Positions 35,471 through 46,589 of a stretch of 64,000 bases of DNA are shown one piece after another. The notes beneath the pieces are model-generated. The model saw only the letters and a list, made by a program, of their open reading frames with translations. It ran no database searches and was not told the DNA's origin. The DNA comes from Sporosarcina cascadiensis (GTDB lineage Bacteria; Bacillota; Bacilli; Bacillales_A; Planococcaceae), in assembly GCF_009650995.1 (NCBI RefSeq), contig NZ_WHVV01000001.1, positions 325,885 to 389,884 on the forward strand, given 5' to 3'. The stretch's first letter is position 1; the number at the start of each line of letters is the position of its first letter. The position numbers were made by a program, and so were the translations under genes.

Positions 35471-36883
35471 TTATTTTGTCATCATGTGGATCGGCTTTCC
35501 AAGAGCAACTTCAGCTGCTTCCATGGAAATCTCACCTAATGTCGGGTGTGCGTGGATCGTCATAGAGACATCTTCAAGTGTCATGCCCGCTTCAATGGCT
35601 AAGCCCATTTCAGCAATCATGTCAGATGCATTTTCCCCAACGATTTGTGCGCCCAGAAGCAGCCCGTCTTCCTTGCGTGCAACCAACTTCACGAAGCCTT
35701 CTGTTGCATCCAATGAAAGCGCACGGCCATTTGCCGCGAACGGGAATTTACCGCTCACTACTTCATAGCCTTCGTCTTTGGCCTGTTGTTCATTCAGCCC
35801 TACAGTAGCCAGTTCTGGATCTGTAAAGCAGACAGCAGGAATTGCCATGTAGTCCACTTCAGACTTTTCTCCTGCAATAGCTTCAGCAGCCACTTTCGCC
35901 TCATAAGAAGCTTTGTGCGCCAGCTGAGGACCCGCTACAATATCACCGATTGCATAGACATTCGGCACATTTGTACGGCACTGCTTGTCTACTTCGATAA
36001 GACCGCGGTCAGACATGTTCAAGCCTAGTCCTTCGAGACCAATTTCGTCTGTGTTCGGACGGCGGCCGACTGTTACTAAACAATAGTCCGCTTCCACTTT
36101 CACTTCTTCGCCTTTAACTTCGTACGTTACGATGACGCCGTCTTTTGTTTCTTCAACGCCTTTAGCAGATGCTTTTACAACTACTTCAACGCCTTTTTTC
36201 TTCAGGCCTTTTTTAACGATTTGTGTCATTTGCTTTTCAAAGCCTGCAAGAATATCGTCAGCACCTTCAAGAATCGTCACTTCAGAACCAAGGTTTGCAT
36301 AAGCAGAACCCAGCTCAGTTCCGATATAACCGCCGCCGACAACGACTAACTTTTTAGGAAGTTCTTTTAAAGCTAGCGCGCCTGTAGAATTGATTACACG
36401 GTCAGTGAATTTGAAAGATGGAATTTCAACAGGACGTGCACCAGTTGCGATGATCACGTTATTGAATTTATATGTCTGAGCAGATTTATCTGTCATAACT
36501 CGTACAGTATTCGCATCAACAAAATATGCTTCGCCTTCTACTGTTTCCACTTTATTGCCTTTTAACAGACCTGAAACGCCGCCTGTCAATTTAGAAACTA
36601 CGCTTTCTTTAAACTTCATTGCTTTAGAAAAATCCAGTTTGACAGATTCAGCAGTGATTCCCATAGCATCAGAATCTTGAGCTGCCACGAAACGGTGCCC
36701 AACAGAAATCAATGCTTTGGACGGAATACAGCCAACGTTCAAACAAACGCCGCCAATCGTATTTTTTTCTACAATCGTTACTTTCTGTCCAAGTTGCGCT
36801 GCGCGGATTGCTGCAACATATCCTCCCGGGCCTGAACCTACTACGAGTGTATCTACTTCAATTGGAAAATCTCCTACTACCAT
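35471..36883 (-). CDS. pdhD: Dihydrolipoamide dehydrogenase (E3)
   Basis: This 470-residue flavoprotein reoxidises dihydrolipoamide in the pyruvate dehydrogenase complex, passing electrons to NAD+. It has an FAD loop ([12 protein letters not shown]), the redox disulfide [13 protein letters not shown] (about residues 42-54), the NAD loop [12 protein letters not shown] and the catalytic HAHPTLGE near the C-terminus. It is last in pdhABCD, 5 bp after pdhC. Confidence 0.97.
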   Translation of the reverse strand: MVVGDFPIEVDTLVVGSGPGGYVAAIRAAQLGQKVTIVEKNTIGGVCLNVGCIPSKALISVGHRFVAAQDSDAMGITAESVKLDFSKAMKFKESVVSKLTGGVSGLLKGNKVETVEGEAYFVDANTVRVMTDKSAQTYKFNNVIIATGARPVEIPSFKFTDRVINSTGALALKELPKKLVVVGGGYIGTELGSAYANLGSEVTILEGADDILAGFEKQMTQIVKKGLKKKGVEVVVKASAKGVEETKDGVIVTYEVKGEEVKVEADYCLVTVGRRPNTDEIGLEGLGLNMSDRGLIEVDKQCRTNVPNVYAIGDIVAGPQLAHKASYEAKVAAEAIAGEKSEVDYMAIPAVCFTDPELATVGLNEQQAKDEGYEVVSGKFPFAANGRALSLDATEGFVKLVARKEDGLLLGAQIVGENASDMIAEMGLAIEAGMTLEDVSMTIHAHPTLGEISMEAAEVALGKPIHMMTK

Positions 36884-36888
36884 GTGCT

Positions 36889-38265
36889 TTACGCCTCCAT
36901 TAATAAAAGTGATGGATTACCTAGTAATTCCTTAAGATAGTTTAACGCTAATTGTCCCGTTACGCCATCAATTACTCGGTGATCGAATACCAAAGATAAT
37001 GCTAACATAGGTGCTGCTGTAATTTCACCATTTTTTACTACAGGTTTTTCAGATATTCTTCCGACACCTAAAATGGCTACTTCAGGGTGATTAATAATCG
37101 GTGTGAACCAAAGTCCGCCGGCAGAACCGATATTCGTGATGGTACAGGATGCGCCCTTCATTTCTGCTGCCTGAAGTTTCCCGTCACGCGCTTTTCCAGC
37201 CAATTCATTCACTTCATTTGAAATATGGAATACGGATTTGCGATCTGCATTTTTCACGACCGGCACCATTAAGCCGCGGTCAGTATCTGCAGCGATCCCG
37301 ATATTGTAGTAATGTTTCTGAATCAATTCTTCTGTTGCGTCGTCAAGTGACGTATTCAATTGCGGGAATTCACGCAAAGTCGCAACCAGCGCTTTCACTA
37401 CATACGGCAAGTATGTTAATTTAATATCGCGCTCTGCTGCAATTGCCTTGAATTCTTTGCGGTGCGCAACAAGCGCTGTCACATCGACTTCATCGAGTAA
37501 TGTAACGTGAGCCGCTGTATGTTTTGAATTCGACATGGCTTTCGAGATCGCTTTGCGCATCGGCGAAAGCTTTTCGCGAGTTTCAGGGAATTCACCTTCA
37601 AAAACAGGTTGTTGTTTCGGAGTTGACGTTTCTCCACCTGTCTGCTCCGCTGCTTCCTGAATTTCCACATTTTCAGTTGCCGGCTGCTGCTGTCCGCCAG
37701 CCTTGAATGTATCGATATCTTCTTTCAGTACACGGCCATTTTTTCCGCTGCCTGCAACTTGCACAATCATGACATCTTGCTCTCGCGCGTATTTACGCAC
37801 AGAAGGCATCGCAATCACTCTGCGGTTTTCATCTGGACTCTCTGCAGGTGTTGAAGCTGTTTCCTTCTTCGGCCCAGCAGACGGTTTGTCATCTGCAGGC
37901 TGTTCAGGTTTCTTAGCCCCTTCCACACCAGCTGTTTCTTGCACCTGTTCATGTGATTTTTCTGCACTGGCTTCTTCTGAAGATGAATCCGCACTCTCGT
38001 CGTCTTCATGGTCAGGGATATCATGATCCGGCGCGTCGAAACGAACTAACTTGTCTCCGACTACCGCCACCGTACCTTCGCTGACATAGATTTCTTCGAT
38101 AGTCCCTGAAACAGGGGACGGGATTTCCACAACTGCTTTATCATTTTGTACCTCTAACAGCGTGTCATCTTCCTGGATCGTATCGCCCGGTTTCACAAAC
38201 CATTTTACGATCTCTCCTTCATGTATACCTTCTCCAATGTCTGGTAAACGAAATTCATAGGTCAC
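36889..38265 (-). CDS. pdhC: Dihydrolipoamide acetyltransferase (E2)
   Basis: This 458-residue E2 core subunit has one lipoyl domain (lysine in [11 protein letters not shown], about residue 43), an acidic Glu/Ser/Pro-rich linker, a peripheral subunit-binding domain ([13 protein letters not shown], about 138) and a catalytic domain with DHRVIDG near residue 430. The GTG at 38265 with AAAGGGTG upstream is chosen because the lipoyl domain normally begins at once ([12 protein letters not shown]). It follows pdhB in the operon. Confidence 0.95.
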   Translation of the reverse strand: MTYEFRLPDIGEGIHEGEIVKWFVKPGDTIQEDDTLLEVQNDKAVVEIPSPVSGTIEEIYVSEGTVAVVGDKLVRFDAPDHDIPDHEDDESADSSSEEASAEKSHEQVQETAGVEGAKKPEQPADDKPSAGPKKETASTPAESPDENRRVIAMPSVRKYAREQDVMIVQVAGSGKNGRVLKEDIDTFKAGGQQQPATENVEIQEAAEQTGGETSTPKQQPVFEGEFPETREKLSPMRKAISKAMSNSKHTAAHVTLLDEVDVTALVAHRKEFKAIAAERDIKLTYLPYVVKALVATLREFPQLNTSLDDATEELIQKHYYNIGIAADTDRGLMVPVVKNADRKSVFHISNEVNELAGKARDGKLQAAEMKGASCTITNIGSAGGLWFTPIINHPEVAILGVGRISEKPVVKNGEITAAPMLALSLVFDHRVIDGVTGQLALNYLKELLGNPSLLLMEA

Positions 38266-38337
38266 GTAATTCACCCTTTCTGTAATATCCGGCATTCATT
38301 TCAAATCAACTTCATTCGAAATGAACACCGGACTCAA

Positions 38338-39315
38338 TTAAAATGTTAGGACTTCTTTAGCTTTCGCTGCAATATCTTTCGCATTTGGCAGCCAAGTACT
38401 TTCACCGGCAGCAAATGGATACACTGTATCTGGAGCTGTTACCCGTAAAACAGGTGCTTCTAAACTTAGGATTGCGCGTTCTGTAATTTCTGCCACGACA
38501 TTCGCTGCGATTCCCGCTTGGCGCTGCGCTTCCTGCACGACGATCGCACGGTTCGTTTTTTCTACTGATTTGATGATAGTTTCTACGTCTAACGGCTGGA
38601 TCGTACGCAAGTCAATTACTTCAACCGAGTAATCTTCTTTTTCCAATGCTTCTGCCGCTTTCAGACTTTCCTGAACCATCGCACCGTATGCAATAATCGT
38701 CAAATCGTTTCCTTCGCGCTTGACATCAGCTTTTCCTAGAGGAATCGTATACTCTTCTTCAGGAACTTCCTGTCTGAATGAACGGTATAATTTCATATGT
38801 TCCAAGAAAATTACCGGATTATCATCTTTAATTGCCGAAATGAGCAATCCTTTTGCGTCGTAAGGAGTTGAAGGAATGACTACCGTCAGACCCGGCTGTG
38901 AAGCGACAATTCCTTCGAGACTGTCCGCGTGCATTTCAGGAGTCGCCACACCGCCGCCAAATGGCGCACGGATCGTAACTGGCGCGTTGAAATGGCCGCC
39001 TGTTCTGAAGCTCATTCTCGCCATCTGGCCGCTGACAGAATCCAGTACTTCGAATAAAAAGCCAAAGAATTGGATTTCCATAATCGGACGGAAGCCGGTT
39101 AATGCTAAACCGATTGCAAGCCCGCCAATACCGGACTCTGCAAGCGGCGTATCAAATACGCGGTCTTCCCCGAATTCTTTATGAAGTCCTTCCGTTGCCC
39201 GGAAGACACCCCCATTAGCGCCTACGTCCTCCCCGAAGAGTAAGACTTTTTCATCGTTTTTCAGTTCTGTTCGAAGCGCATCTGTGATCGCTTGAATCAT
39301 TGTCATCTGTGCCAT
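38338..39315 (-). CDS. pdhB: Pyruvate dehydrogenase E1 beta subunit
   Basis: This 325-residue protein is the beta chain of the thiamine-diphosphate enzyme that decarboxylates pyruvate. It begins [14 protein letters not shown] and has [36 protein letters not shown] and RAPFGGG as in Bacillus PdhB. It starts 3 bp after pdhA. Branched-chain 2-oxoacid dehydrogenase is the alternative family, but the full pdhABCD order next to ykyA and def matches the B. subtilis pdh locus. Confidence 0.96.
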   Translation of the reverse strand: MAQMTMIQAITDALRTELKNDEKVLLFGEDVGANGGVFRATEGLHKEFGEDRVFDTPLAESGIGGLAIGLALTGFRPIMEIQFFGFLFEVLDSVSGQMARMSFRTGGHFNAPVTIRAPFGGGVATPEMHADSLEGIVASQPGLTVVIPSTPYDAKGLLISAIKDDNPVIFLEHMKLYRSFRQEVPEEEYTIPLGKADVKREGNDLTIIAYGAMVQESLKAAEALEKEDYSVEVIDLRTIQPLDVETIIKSVEKTNRAIVVQEAQRQAGIAANVVAEITERAILSLEAPVLRVTAPDTVYPFAAGESTWLPNAKDIAAKAKEVLTF

Positions 39316-39318
39316 TGG

Positions 39319-40449
<1,131 letters not shown>

Positions 40450-40506
40450 TTATATCTGTATTATATTGTTTTCTAATAAAATGAATACAACGTGGTATAT
40501 TTTTTA

Positions 40507-40535
40507 GTATACTCAAAACTGAGCGCGCGGTCAAC
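40507..40535 (-). promoter_or_regulatory. Sigma-A promoter of pdhABCD
   Basis: On the reverse strand TTGACC (40530-40535) and TATACT (40507-40512) are separated by exactly 17 nt. It is the only near-consensus promoter in the pdhA upstream region. Confidence 0.75.
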
Positions 40536-40671
40536 CATTGTAATCATAGAGTTTCCGTCATTTATCATAGTTTCACAAAAACAATCTGTACTAAGACAAC
40601 TGCACTTCTGTATTGGTACACCACAACCGTATTCCCTATTTTTCTTGTTATATCAACTTCTCTGAACTCCG

Positions 40672-40702
40672 TAAAAAAGCAGGGAACACTCTCCCTACTT
40701 TT
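40672..40702 (-). terminator. Terminator after ykyA
   Basis: On the reverse strand AGTAGGGA pairs with TCCCTGCT (one mismatch) and is followed by TTTTTT, just beyond the ykyA stop. Confidence 0.8.
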
Positions 40703-40709
40703 ACTTTCC

Positions 40710-41348
40710 TTATTTAGCCTCTTCTAAACTTTCTAAAACACGCGCTCCCAGCCGATTAACTTCAGCGGTTGATTCATTAAACTCATCAATCGACTGCTGA
40801 ATGGCAACAGCCAATCCATTTATTTCTTTCACTTTCCTCTGTAGCTGACTCGCACGGACTTCCCGATCTTCTAATTGAGTGTATAACTGAGTCTGTGCAT
40901 CGATGAGTTTTTTATAATCCATTATGAATTTTTCATGCAAAATATATCGTTCTTCTAGCGTACCCAGCATTTTGTCCACAGTTTTCTTATCTTTTGGTTT
41001 TAACACCTTCATCAATTCATCTACTTCATTTGTTTCATCCTTCGCTTCGCTGAGAGCCGTTTCCTCCTTTTCTATCATTTCCATTCTGTTCCCCGACGAT
41101 TTTTTTAATGAAGCGACCTGCTTCTTCACTTCAGGATATTGTTCCTGCGTAAGCTCCATTGTCTGGGTAAATATCTTTTGTTCTTTCTCTTCCTGTTGAT
41201 TTAACTTCTTTACAACGCTCAGACTTTGCGATTCTTTTTCATTAATTGCCGCCAGCGCGTCTGTCAGCTGCTGTTTCTCCGATGTTTCTTCAGAGCAGGC
41301 GACAAGCAGTAAAGCTATAGATAGCAACAGCATGATCTTTTTCAACAT
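40710..41348 (-). CDS. ykyA: YkyA-like cell-wall-binding lipoprotein
   Basis: This 212-residue lipoprotein has signal and lipobox LLLVAC (Cys18), then an almost wholly alpha-helical, Glu/Lys/Gln-rich coiled coil matching YkyA (putative cell-wall binding lipoprotein family). Its location between pdhA and def is the same as in B. subtilis. Function unknown. It has its own terminator and is divergent from def. Confidence 0.85.
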   Translation of the reverse strand: MLKKIMLLLSIALLLVACSEETSEKQQLTDALAAINEKESQSLSVVKKLNQQEEKEQKIFTQTMELTQEQYPEVKKQVASLKKSSGNRMEMIEKEETALSEAKDETNEVDELMKVLKPKDKKTVDKMLGTLEERYILHEKFIMDYKKLIDAQTQLYTQLEDREVRASQLQRKVKEINGLAVAIQQSIDEFNESTAEVNRLGARVLESLEEAK

Positions 41349-41454
41349 AAAACCTCCTATTTATCTCATACATTTCTCTTTCCCCATTTTTCAGCTTCGT
41401 TTATACTTAGTGTAAACTATATACTACTCACCATATCCGAAGGGAAGAATTAAA

Positions 41455-42012
41455 ATGATATTAATGAATGACATTATACGTGAAGGTCACCCTGCATTGC
41501 GCGCAAAAGCAAAAGAGATGACCTTTCCATTAAGTACAGAAGACCGCCAATTATGCGATGATCTGCTTGAATACATCGTCAACAGCCAGGATGACGAGCT
41601 TTGCGAGAAATATAACTTGCGCTCAGGCATCGGGTTGGCGGCACCGCAAGTGAATGCCTCAAAGAGAGTCTTCGCCCTGCACATTCCGGACGAAGAGCCG
41701 CCGCTGACGAACTTCATTGCCATCAATCCAAAGATCATCAGTCATTCCGTAGAAAAGACGTATCTGTCTTCCGGTGAAGGCTGTCTGTCTGTAGATCGTG
41801 AAGTGGAAGGTTATGTACCGCGCTATTCCCGTATTACCATCAAAGCGTTTGATAAAGAAGGCAACCCGATAAAAAAACGACTGAAAGGATTGCCTGCAAT
41901 TGCATTCCAGCACGAGCTGGATCACTTGAACGGTATCATGTTCTATGACCATATTGATGAAAACGCTCCTTATAAGGATATTGATGGAGCTTCCCCATTT
42001 GAGAGAGAGTAA
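41455..42012 (+). CDS. def: Peptide deformylase
   Basis: This 185-residue metalloenzyme removes the formyl group from nascent protein N-termini. All three motifs are present: GIGLAAPQV (about residue 60), EGCLSV (about 109) and HELDH (about 152), giving the Cys, His, His metal ligands and catalytic Glu. The insertion between motifs 1 and 2 and the position by pdh fit the DefB (YkrB) type II enzyme. AAGGGAAG precedes the ATG. Confidence 0.95.
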   Translation: MILMNDIIREGHPALRAKAKEMTFPLSTEDRQLCDDLLEYIVNSQDDELCEKYNLRSGIGLAAPQVNASKRVFALHIPDEEPPLTNFIAINPKIISHSVEKTYLSSGEGCLSVDREVEGYVPRYSRITIKAFDKEGNPIKKRLKGLPAIAFQHELDHLNGIMFYDHIDENAPYKDIDGASPFERE

Positions 42013-42023
42013 AGGAAAAAACC

Positions 42024-42052
42024 TTGACAGAACAGCAAGATTATGCTATAGT
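42024..42052 (+). promoter_or_regulatory. Near-perfect sigma-A promoter of the 23-codon gene
   Basis: TTGACA (42024-42029) and TATAGT (42047-42052) are separated by exactly 17 nt. Transcription would start near 42059, placing the AAGGAG ribosome site almost at the 5' end of the mRNA. This is the best -35/-10 pair noticed in the window. Confidence 0.85.
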
Positions 42053-42074
42053 CTTGTCAAGGAGTGATGACGCC

Positions 42075-42146
42075 ATGTATAAACGTCTGAAACGCAAATT
42101 GCTTAGACGACTTAATGGCCTGCTCGGTAAAAAGACGATTGCTTAG
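42075..42146 (+). CDS. 23-residue highly basic peptide
   Basis: This ORF was found by reading the def-rpoY gap. It encodes 23 residues: MYKRLKRKLLRR, then LNGLLGKKTIA. Ten are Lys or Arg and none is acidic. Placed on a helix it is amphipathic. AAGGAG lies 10 nt before the ATG (42059-42064), a near-consensus promoter lies directly upstream, and a hairpin plus T-rich tail follows the stop, so the whole unit is about 130 nt. I do not recognise a family. A small regulatory RNA that happens to carry an ORF, or a leader, are alternatives. Confidence 0.65.
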   Translation: MYKRLKRKLLRRLNGLLGKKTIA

Positions 42147-42154
42147 ATATTTAC

Positions 42155-42190
42155 GCCTGCCAAGTAATTGGTGGGCTTTTCTTTATTTTA
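42155..42190 (+). terminator. Terminator of the 23-codon gene
   Basis: GCCTGCCAA pairs with TTGGTGGGC (9 bp including two G-T pairs) around a 4-nt loop, followed by TTTTCTTTATTTT. Confidence 0.75.
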
Positions 42191-42253
42191 AAGCATTTAA
42201 ATGCTATTATTGAAAATATGTCTTATATCGAACGATAAAAAGGAGAGTTCATT

Positions 42254-42463
42254 ATGATCTTTAAAGTTTATTACCATGAAAACGTACACCAAGTACCAGT
42301 CCGCGAAAACACACAAAGCCTGTACGTAGAAGCAGAAACAGAGAAAGCAGTGCGTGATCAGCTGCAGGATCGCCAAATTATGATTGAATTTATTCAGAAG
42401 CTGGAAGGCGAGCATTTAGAGTACGAACAAGCTTCTTCGCATTTCCAGGTTGAGCAGGTCTAA
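42254..42463 (+). CDS. rpoY: RNA polymerase epsilon subunit
   Basis: This 69-residue protein matches RpoY (YkzG): [19 protein letters not shown] at the start and [12 protein letters not shown] in the middle. The epsilon subunit binds Firmicutes RNA polymerase and may protect it from phage proteins. AAAGGAGAG precedes the ATG. It starts a two-gene operon with rnjA, 3 bp downstream, the conserved arrangement. Confidence 0.95.
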   Translation: MIFKVYYHENVHQVPVRENTQSLYVEAETEKAVRDQLQDRQIMIEFIQKLEGEHLEYEQASSHFQVEQV

Positions 42464-42466
42464 TTT

Positions 42467-44134
42467 ATGAAATCAATTAAAAATAATGAAACAGCCGTTT
42501 TCGCTCTGGGCGGACTAGGTGAAATCGGTAAGAATACGTATTGTGTGCAATTCCAAGATGAAATCATCATCATTGATGCCGGAATCAAATTCCCTGAAGA
42601 TGAACTGCTGGGCATTGACTATGTCATTCCAGATTACACCTATCTTGAGCGCAATGTCGACAAGATCAAAGGGCTTTTTATCACACACGGGCACGAAGAC
42701 CATATCGGCGGAATTCCTTATCTTTTGAAAAAGATAAATATCCCGGTATACGGCGGGAAACTTGCGATTGGATTGCTGCGCAATAAACTCGAAGAGCACG
42801 GATTGCTCCGTACAACAAAGCTTCATGAGATAGAGGAAGATGATTTTATTAAATTCCGTAAAACATCCGTCTCTTTCTTCAGAACGACGCACAGTATTCC
42901 CGATGCTTATGGAGTCGTAGTGAAGACACCATCCGGAAACATTGTGCATACGGGAGACTTTAAATTTGATTTTACACCTGTCGGAGAACCGGCCAACTTG
43001 CATAAGATGGCGAAAATCGGCAGTGAAGGCGTGCTTTGCCTTCTGTCTGATAGTACAAACGCTGAAATCCCGAATTTTACCATGTCTGAAAGAAAAGTCG
43101 GCGAAAGTCTGAATGATATTTTCCGAACAGTAGACGGCCGTATTATTTTTGCGACATTTGCATCAAATATTCACAGGCTGCAGCAAGTAATTGAAGCAGC
43201 ACAGAACTTCGACCGTAAAGTTGCAATCTTCGGACGAAGTATGGACAATGCTATCACAATCGGAAGAGAACTTGGCTACATCGATGCACCTAAAGACCTG
43301 TTCGTTGATGCACAGTCACTAAATCGTCTGCCAGCCAATAAAGTCATGATTCTGTGCACAGGGAGCCAGGGAGAACCTATGGCCGCTCTGTCACGCATCG
43401 CGAACGGCACACACAGACAAGTGCAGATTCAGCCTGGAGATACGGTGATCTTTTCTTCATCTCCAATTCCAGGAAACACGCTCAGTGTGAATAAAACAAT
43501 AAATTCCCTGTTCCGTGCAGGCGCTGAAGTAATTCACGGACCGCTGAACAATATCCATACGTCAGGCCACGGTTCACAGGAAGAGCAGAAACTGATGCTG
43601 CGTCTCATTAAGCCAAAGTACTTCATGCCGATTCACGGCGAGTACCGGATGATGAGCATGCACTCGGAACTTGCCGTTGATTGTGATGTAGAACCTGATA
43701 ATATCTTTATTATAGGGAACGGCGATGTGCTCGCTCTTACTGATGATTCGGCAAGACTTGCCGGCCGTGTACCTTCCGGAGATGTGTATATCGACGGCAG
43801 CGGAATCGGAGATATCGGCAACGTGGTACTGCGCGACCGCCGTATTCTATCGGAAGATGGATTGGTCATTGTCGTAGCTACTATTGATACAAAGAAAAAC
43901 AGATTGGTATCCGGCCCTGATTTAATTTCCCGCGGATTCGTTTACATGCGTGAGTCCGGCGCGATGATCAACGAAGCGCAGTATATGCTGTCCAAGACAT
44001 TGCAGCGTAAACTGGCAAGCAAGCCCGACTCCGTTAATCAGCTGAAGAGCGAAATTATTGATACACTGGTTCCGTATCTTTACGAGAAAACGAAACGCAA
44101 GCCAATGATTCTTCCAGTAATTATGGAACTGTAA
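42467..44134 (+). CDS. rnjA: Ribonuclease J1
   Basis: This 555-residue metallo-beta-lactamase/beta-CASP ribonuclease has the zinc motif [10 protein letters not shown] (about residue 74) and the beta-CASP motifs including [13 protein letters not shown] and [14 protein letters not shown]. RNase J1 is a 5'-to-3' exonuclease and endonuclease central to mRNA decay and 16S rRNA maturation. It lies 3 bp after rpoY and ends at a strong terminator. Confidence 0.97.
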   Translation: MKSIKNNETAVFALGGLGEIGKNTYCVQFQDEIIIIDAGIKFPEDELLGIDYVIPDYTYLERNVDKIKGLFITHGHEDHIGGIPYLLKKINIPVYGGKLAIGLLRNKLEEHGLLRTTKLHEIEEDDFIKFRKTSVSFFRTTHSIPDAYGVVVKTPSGNIVHTGDFKFDFTPVGEPANLHKMAKIGSEGVLCLLSDSTNAEIPNFTMSERKVGESLNDIFRTVDGRIIFATFASNIHRLQQVIEAAQNFDRKVAIFGRSMDNAITIGRELGYIDAPKDLFVDAQSLNRLPANKVMILCTGSQGEPMAALSRIANGTHRQVQIQPGDTVIFSSSPIPGNTLSVNKTINSLFRAGAEVIHGPLNNIHTSGHGSQEEQKLMLRLIKPKYFMPIHGEYRMMSMHSELAVDCDVEPDNIFIIGNGDVLALTDDSARLAGRVPSGDVYIDGSGIGDIGNVVLRDRRILSEDGLVIVVATIDTKKNRLVSGPDLISRGFVYMRESGAMINEAQYMLSKTLQRKLASKPDSVNQLKSEIIDTLVPYLYEKTKRKPMILPVIMEL

Positions 44135-44144
44135 ATAAAACACC

Positions 44145-44178
44145 AAAAAGCAAGTGCATTTTTGCACTTGCTTTTTTT
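44145..44178 (+). terminator. Terminator after rnjA
   Basis: AAAAAGCAAGTGCA pairs with TGCACTTGCTTTTT around a 4-nt loop and continues into a T run. Confidence 0.9.
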
Positions 44179-44199
44179 GTGTTCAAATAGTGCGGTTCC

Positions 44200-44774
44200 G
44201 CTACTCGACTATGCAGGCAGTTTGAATGGGGTTTGTTTTTGCAGTGTAAACCCGCTTCGGCGCTGGGGGATTGCCTTACGCGATAAGCCTACTGGCGAAG
44301 ACCACGCCAGCAGTCTCATCGCAACGGCCGACCCCGCAGTTGCGCCTTCGCTTAAGTTGAAGAATGTATACCATGCTGCTTTTTCGCATAATACAGATTA
44401 AGTTGGTGTATTTTCGTTGCTCGACTTTGCAAACGTATTGATCACAAGAATCTTAGCCTTTGCAGAGTAATAAGCATTGCATGAAATACCACCTGTCACA
44501 AAAGTCTCAGACGGTATTGCTCATACTGCCATTCACATAAAAAGTCCTGAAAAACCAGCTAGTGTACCGAAGTGGAAGGCGGCGACTCTGGGAGGATCAG
44601 CCCGACAGGTGAGACGACTTGCGGGAGCGAAGCGAAAATAGCGTGTAGAAGAAACTCTGTATTGCCTTAATTTTTGCAAAGAGCGCAAAAATACGGCAAA
44701 GCGAACCCTCCGCTGTTCGCTTGGCTCACCGCGGGCCCGCAAGACACGCGTCCGCCTGGAACGCAGGGAAACGG
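44200..44774 (+). repeat. Dispersed modular repeat, copy D
   Basis: This copy lies between convergent rnjA and ktrC. Module 1 (about 44243-44360) is bounded by direct repeats at 44200 and 44416 (216 bp). Its stem reads GCGATAAG/CTCATCGC, two base pairs changed together relative to copy A. Module 2 (about 44562-44774) keeps its outer arms, but its apical loop holds about 86 nt of extra sequence that itself forms hairpins (TTGCC...GGCAA and AGCGAA...TTCGCT). The arm corresponding to CCTCCAG is altered, so part of the lower stem is weaker here. Confidence 0.82.
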
Positions 44775-44827
44775 TATCCCCCCTGCTTACCTATCTTTTA
44801 CACTAGATGATAAAGCGCAAATTTTAA

Positions 44828-45487
44828 TTAATGCAATGCCTTACGCTCAAATCGGTGAATGTCCAAATCAGAACCGATAACGATCAAAACATCATTCACT
44901 TCGATCTGCTCAATCGCCTGCGGTGACACCAATATATGGGTGCCTCTCTTGATCGCGACGATATTTACCCCATACTTTGCACGTATATCCAAATCAATCA
45001 AAGAAGAACCTGCAATATAATTATTCGCCTGAATCTCCACGATAGAATACTCGTCAGACAGCTCCAGGTAATCCAGAATATTATTGGACACCAGATTATT
45101 CGCAATCCGCTTCCCCATATCCCGTTCAGGATGGACAACTTGGTCTGCTCCGATTTTCCGCAGCACTTTTTCATGATAATCATTTTGTGCCTTTACAGTA
45201 ATCCGCTGCACACCTATCTCCTTCAAGATAAGAGTCGTCAGAATACTTGACTGGATATTCTCACCAATCGCAATGACCACATGCTCAAAATTCCGGATAC
45301 CTAAAGACCGTAAAGCCGCCTCATCTGTTGTATCTACTGCGACCGCCTGTGTAGCGATATTCGCATATTCCTCCACACGTTCCTGTGAAATATCAATTGC
45401 CATGACATCTGCTTCCAGTTCAATCAGTTCTCTAACGATGCTTCCGCCAAACCGCCCGAGACCGATCACTACGAATTCTTTTTTCAT
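44828..45487 (-). CDS. ktrC: Potassium uptake regulatory subunit KtrC (RCK)
   Basis: This 219-residue cytosolic protein has an RCK_N Rossmann domain (GLGRFGGSIVREL, about residues 8-20) and an RCK_C domain. KtrC forms a ring that gates a KtrB/KtrD channel; ATP/ADP bind RCK_N and c-di-AMP binds RCK_C to close it in B. subtilis. The ATG at 45487 with GAGGAGC upstream is chosen. It lies 28 bp behind potD with no terminator between, so it may be co-transcribed with the pot genes. The matching channel gene is at 62.3 kb. Confidence 0.92.
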   Translation of the reverse strand: MKKEFVVIGLGRFGGSIVRELIELEADVMAIDISQERVEEYANIATQAVAVDTTDEAALRSLGIRNFEHVVIAIGENIQSSILTTLILKEIGVQRITVKAQNDYHEKVLRKIGADQVVHPERDMGKRIANNLVSNNILDYLELSDEYSIVEIQANNYIAGSSLIDLDIRAKYGVNIVAIKRGTHILVSPQAIEQIEVNDVLIVIGSDLDIHRFERKALH

Positions 45488-45515
45488 CACATTGCTCCTC
45501 ACATCAAAATCTGTG

Positions 45516-46589
45516 CTATCGCAAACCCATTTTAAATTTCAGGAATAACTCATTATACACGCCAAGCGTCTCTAATCCTAAATTCTCATAAACTTCGAGA
45601 TTTTCCCTCGCCTCTTCATTCGGATAAAAACGTTCATCCGTAACCGTTTCTTCATCCATAAAAGCAAGAGCTTCCTTATTAGGGGTGGAATAACCTACAT
45701 ACTCTGCATTCTGGGCAGCTACTTCGGGCTCCAGCATGAAATTAATAAATTTATAAGCACCTTCAATATTTTTTGCCGTTTTCGGTATGACAATATTATC
45801 AAACCAAAGATTAGATCCTTCTTCCGGCACAATATAATCGATGTCTTCATTTTCCGAGATCATATCTGCTGCCTGACCTGACCAAGTGAGTGCGACAGAT
45901 GCTTCATTATTGATCATCAACTGCGTCACTTCATCTCCAATTACCGCTTTCACATTCGGTCCCATCGTTTCCAGTTTATCCGTTGCCTCTTTTAACTGTT
46001 GCAGACTTGTGGAATTCAGTGAATAACCGTAGGAATTTAATGCGACGCCTATAACTTCTCTCGCACTGTCGACTAAGATGAGCTTTTGGCGAAGTGAGGC
46101 GTCCCATAAGCTTTCCCAGCTTTCAAACGTCTGCCCTTCTAATAGTGACGGATTATAAGCAATGCCCAGTGTCCCCCAAAAGTAAGGAATCGAATACGTA
46201 TTGTCCGTATCAAACGGTAAGTTCATAAAGTACGGATCGATATTTTTGATATTCGGAATCTTACTGAAATCCAAAGGGATCAGCAATTCCCTGTCCTCCA
46301 TCATTTGAACGGCATACTCTGAAGGGACCGATAGATCATAGGAGGTTCCGCCCTGTTCGATCTTTCCCATCATGCCTTCATTCGAATCAAAGGTTTCATA
46401 AATGACTTTGATGCCTTCCCGCTCTTCAAATTGCTTCAAAAGATCAGGATCGATATACTCGCCCCAATTATAAACCGTAATCGTATCTTTTCCGGCGCCC
46501 CCCGCTTTATGTTCCAGCTGGTAGTTCGTAAACAGCAAGGCAAAAGAAACGAGCAGGATTGCTGCAGCACCGCTGACAAGGCCTTTCAT
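45516..46589 (-). CDS. potD: Spermidine/putrescine ABC transporter, substrate-binding protein
   Basis: This 357-residue protein matches PotD: VYNWGEYIDPDLLKQFEEREG near residue 40 and SGQAADMI in the middle. The N-terminal hydrophobic segment (about residues 7-23) lacks a lipobox cysteine, unusual for a Gram-positive binding protein, so it may remain anchored by an uncleaved signal. Its ATG overlaps the potC stop (ATGA). It is the last pot gene, just before ktrC. Confidence 0.93.
   Translation of the reverse strand: MKGLVSGAAAILLVSFALLFTNYQLEHKAGGAGKDTITVYNWGEYIDPDLLKQFEEREGIKVIYETFDSNEGMMGKIEQGGTSYDLSVPSEYAVQMMEDRELLIPLDFSKIPNIKNIDPYFMNLPFDTDNTYSIPYFWGTLGIAYNPSLLEGQTFESWESLWDASLRQKLILVDSAREVIGVALNSYGYSLNSTSLQQLKEATDKLETMGPNVKAVIGDEVTQLMINNEASVALTWSGQAADMISENEDIDYIVPEEGSNLWFDNIVIPKTAKNIEGAYKFINFMLEPEVAAQNAEYVGYSTPNKEALAFMDEETVTDERFYPNEEARENLEVYENLGLETLGVYNELFLKFKMGLR

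Noticed and set aside
42467-44134. Operon of the 23-codon gene with rpoY-rnjA
   Set aside because: A hairpin with a T-rich tail lies between them, so the small gene appears to be its own unit, though read-through is possible.
44533-44742. ORFs on either strand inside repeat copies (for example 44533-44742, 57509-57805, 28998-29258)
   Set aside because: They follow the repeat, lack ribosome sites and change frame or stop between copies.
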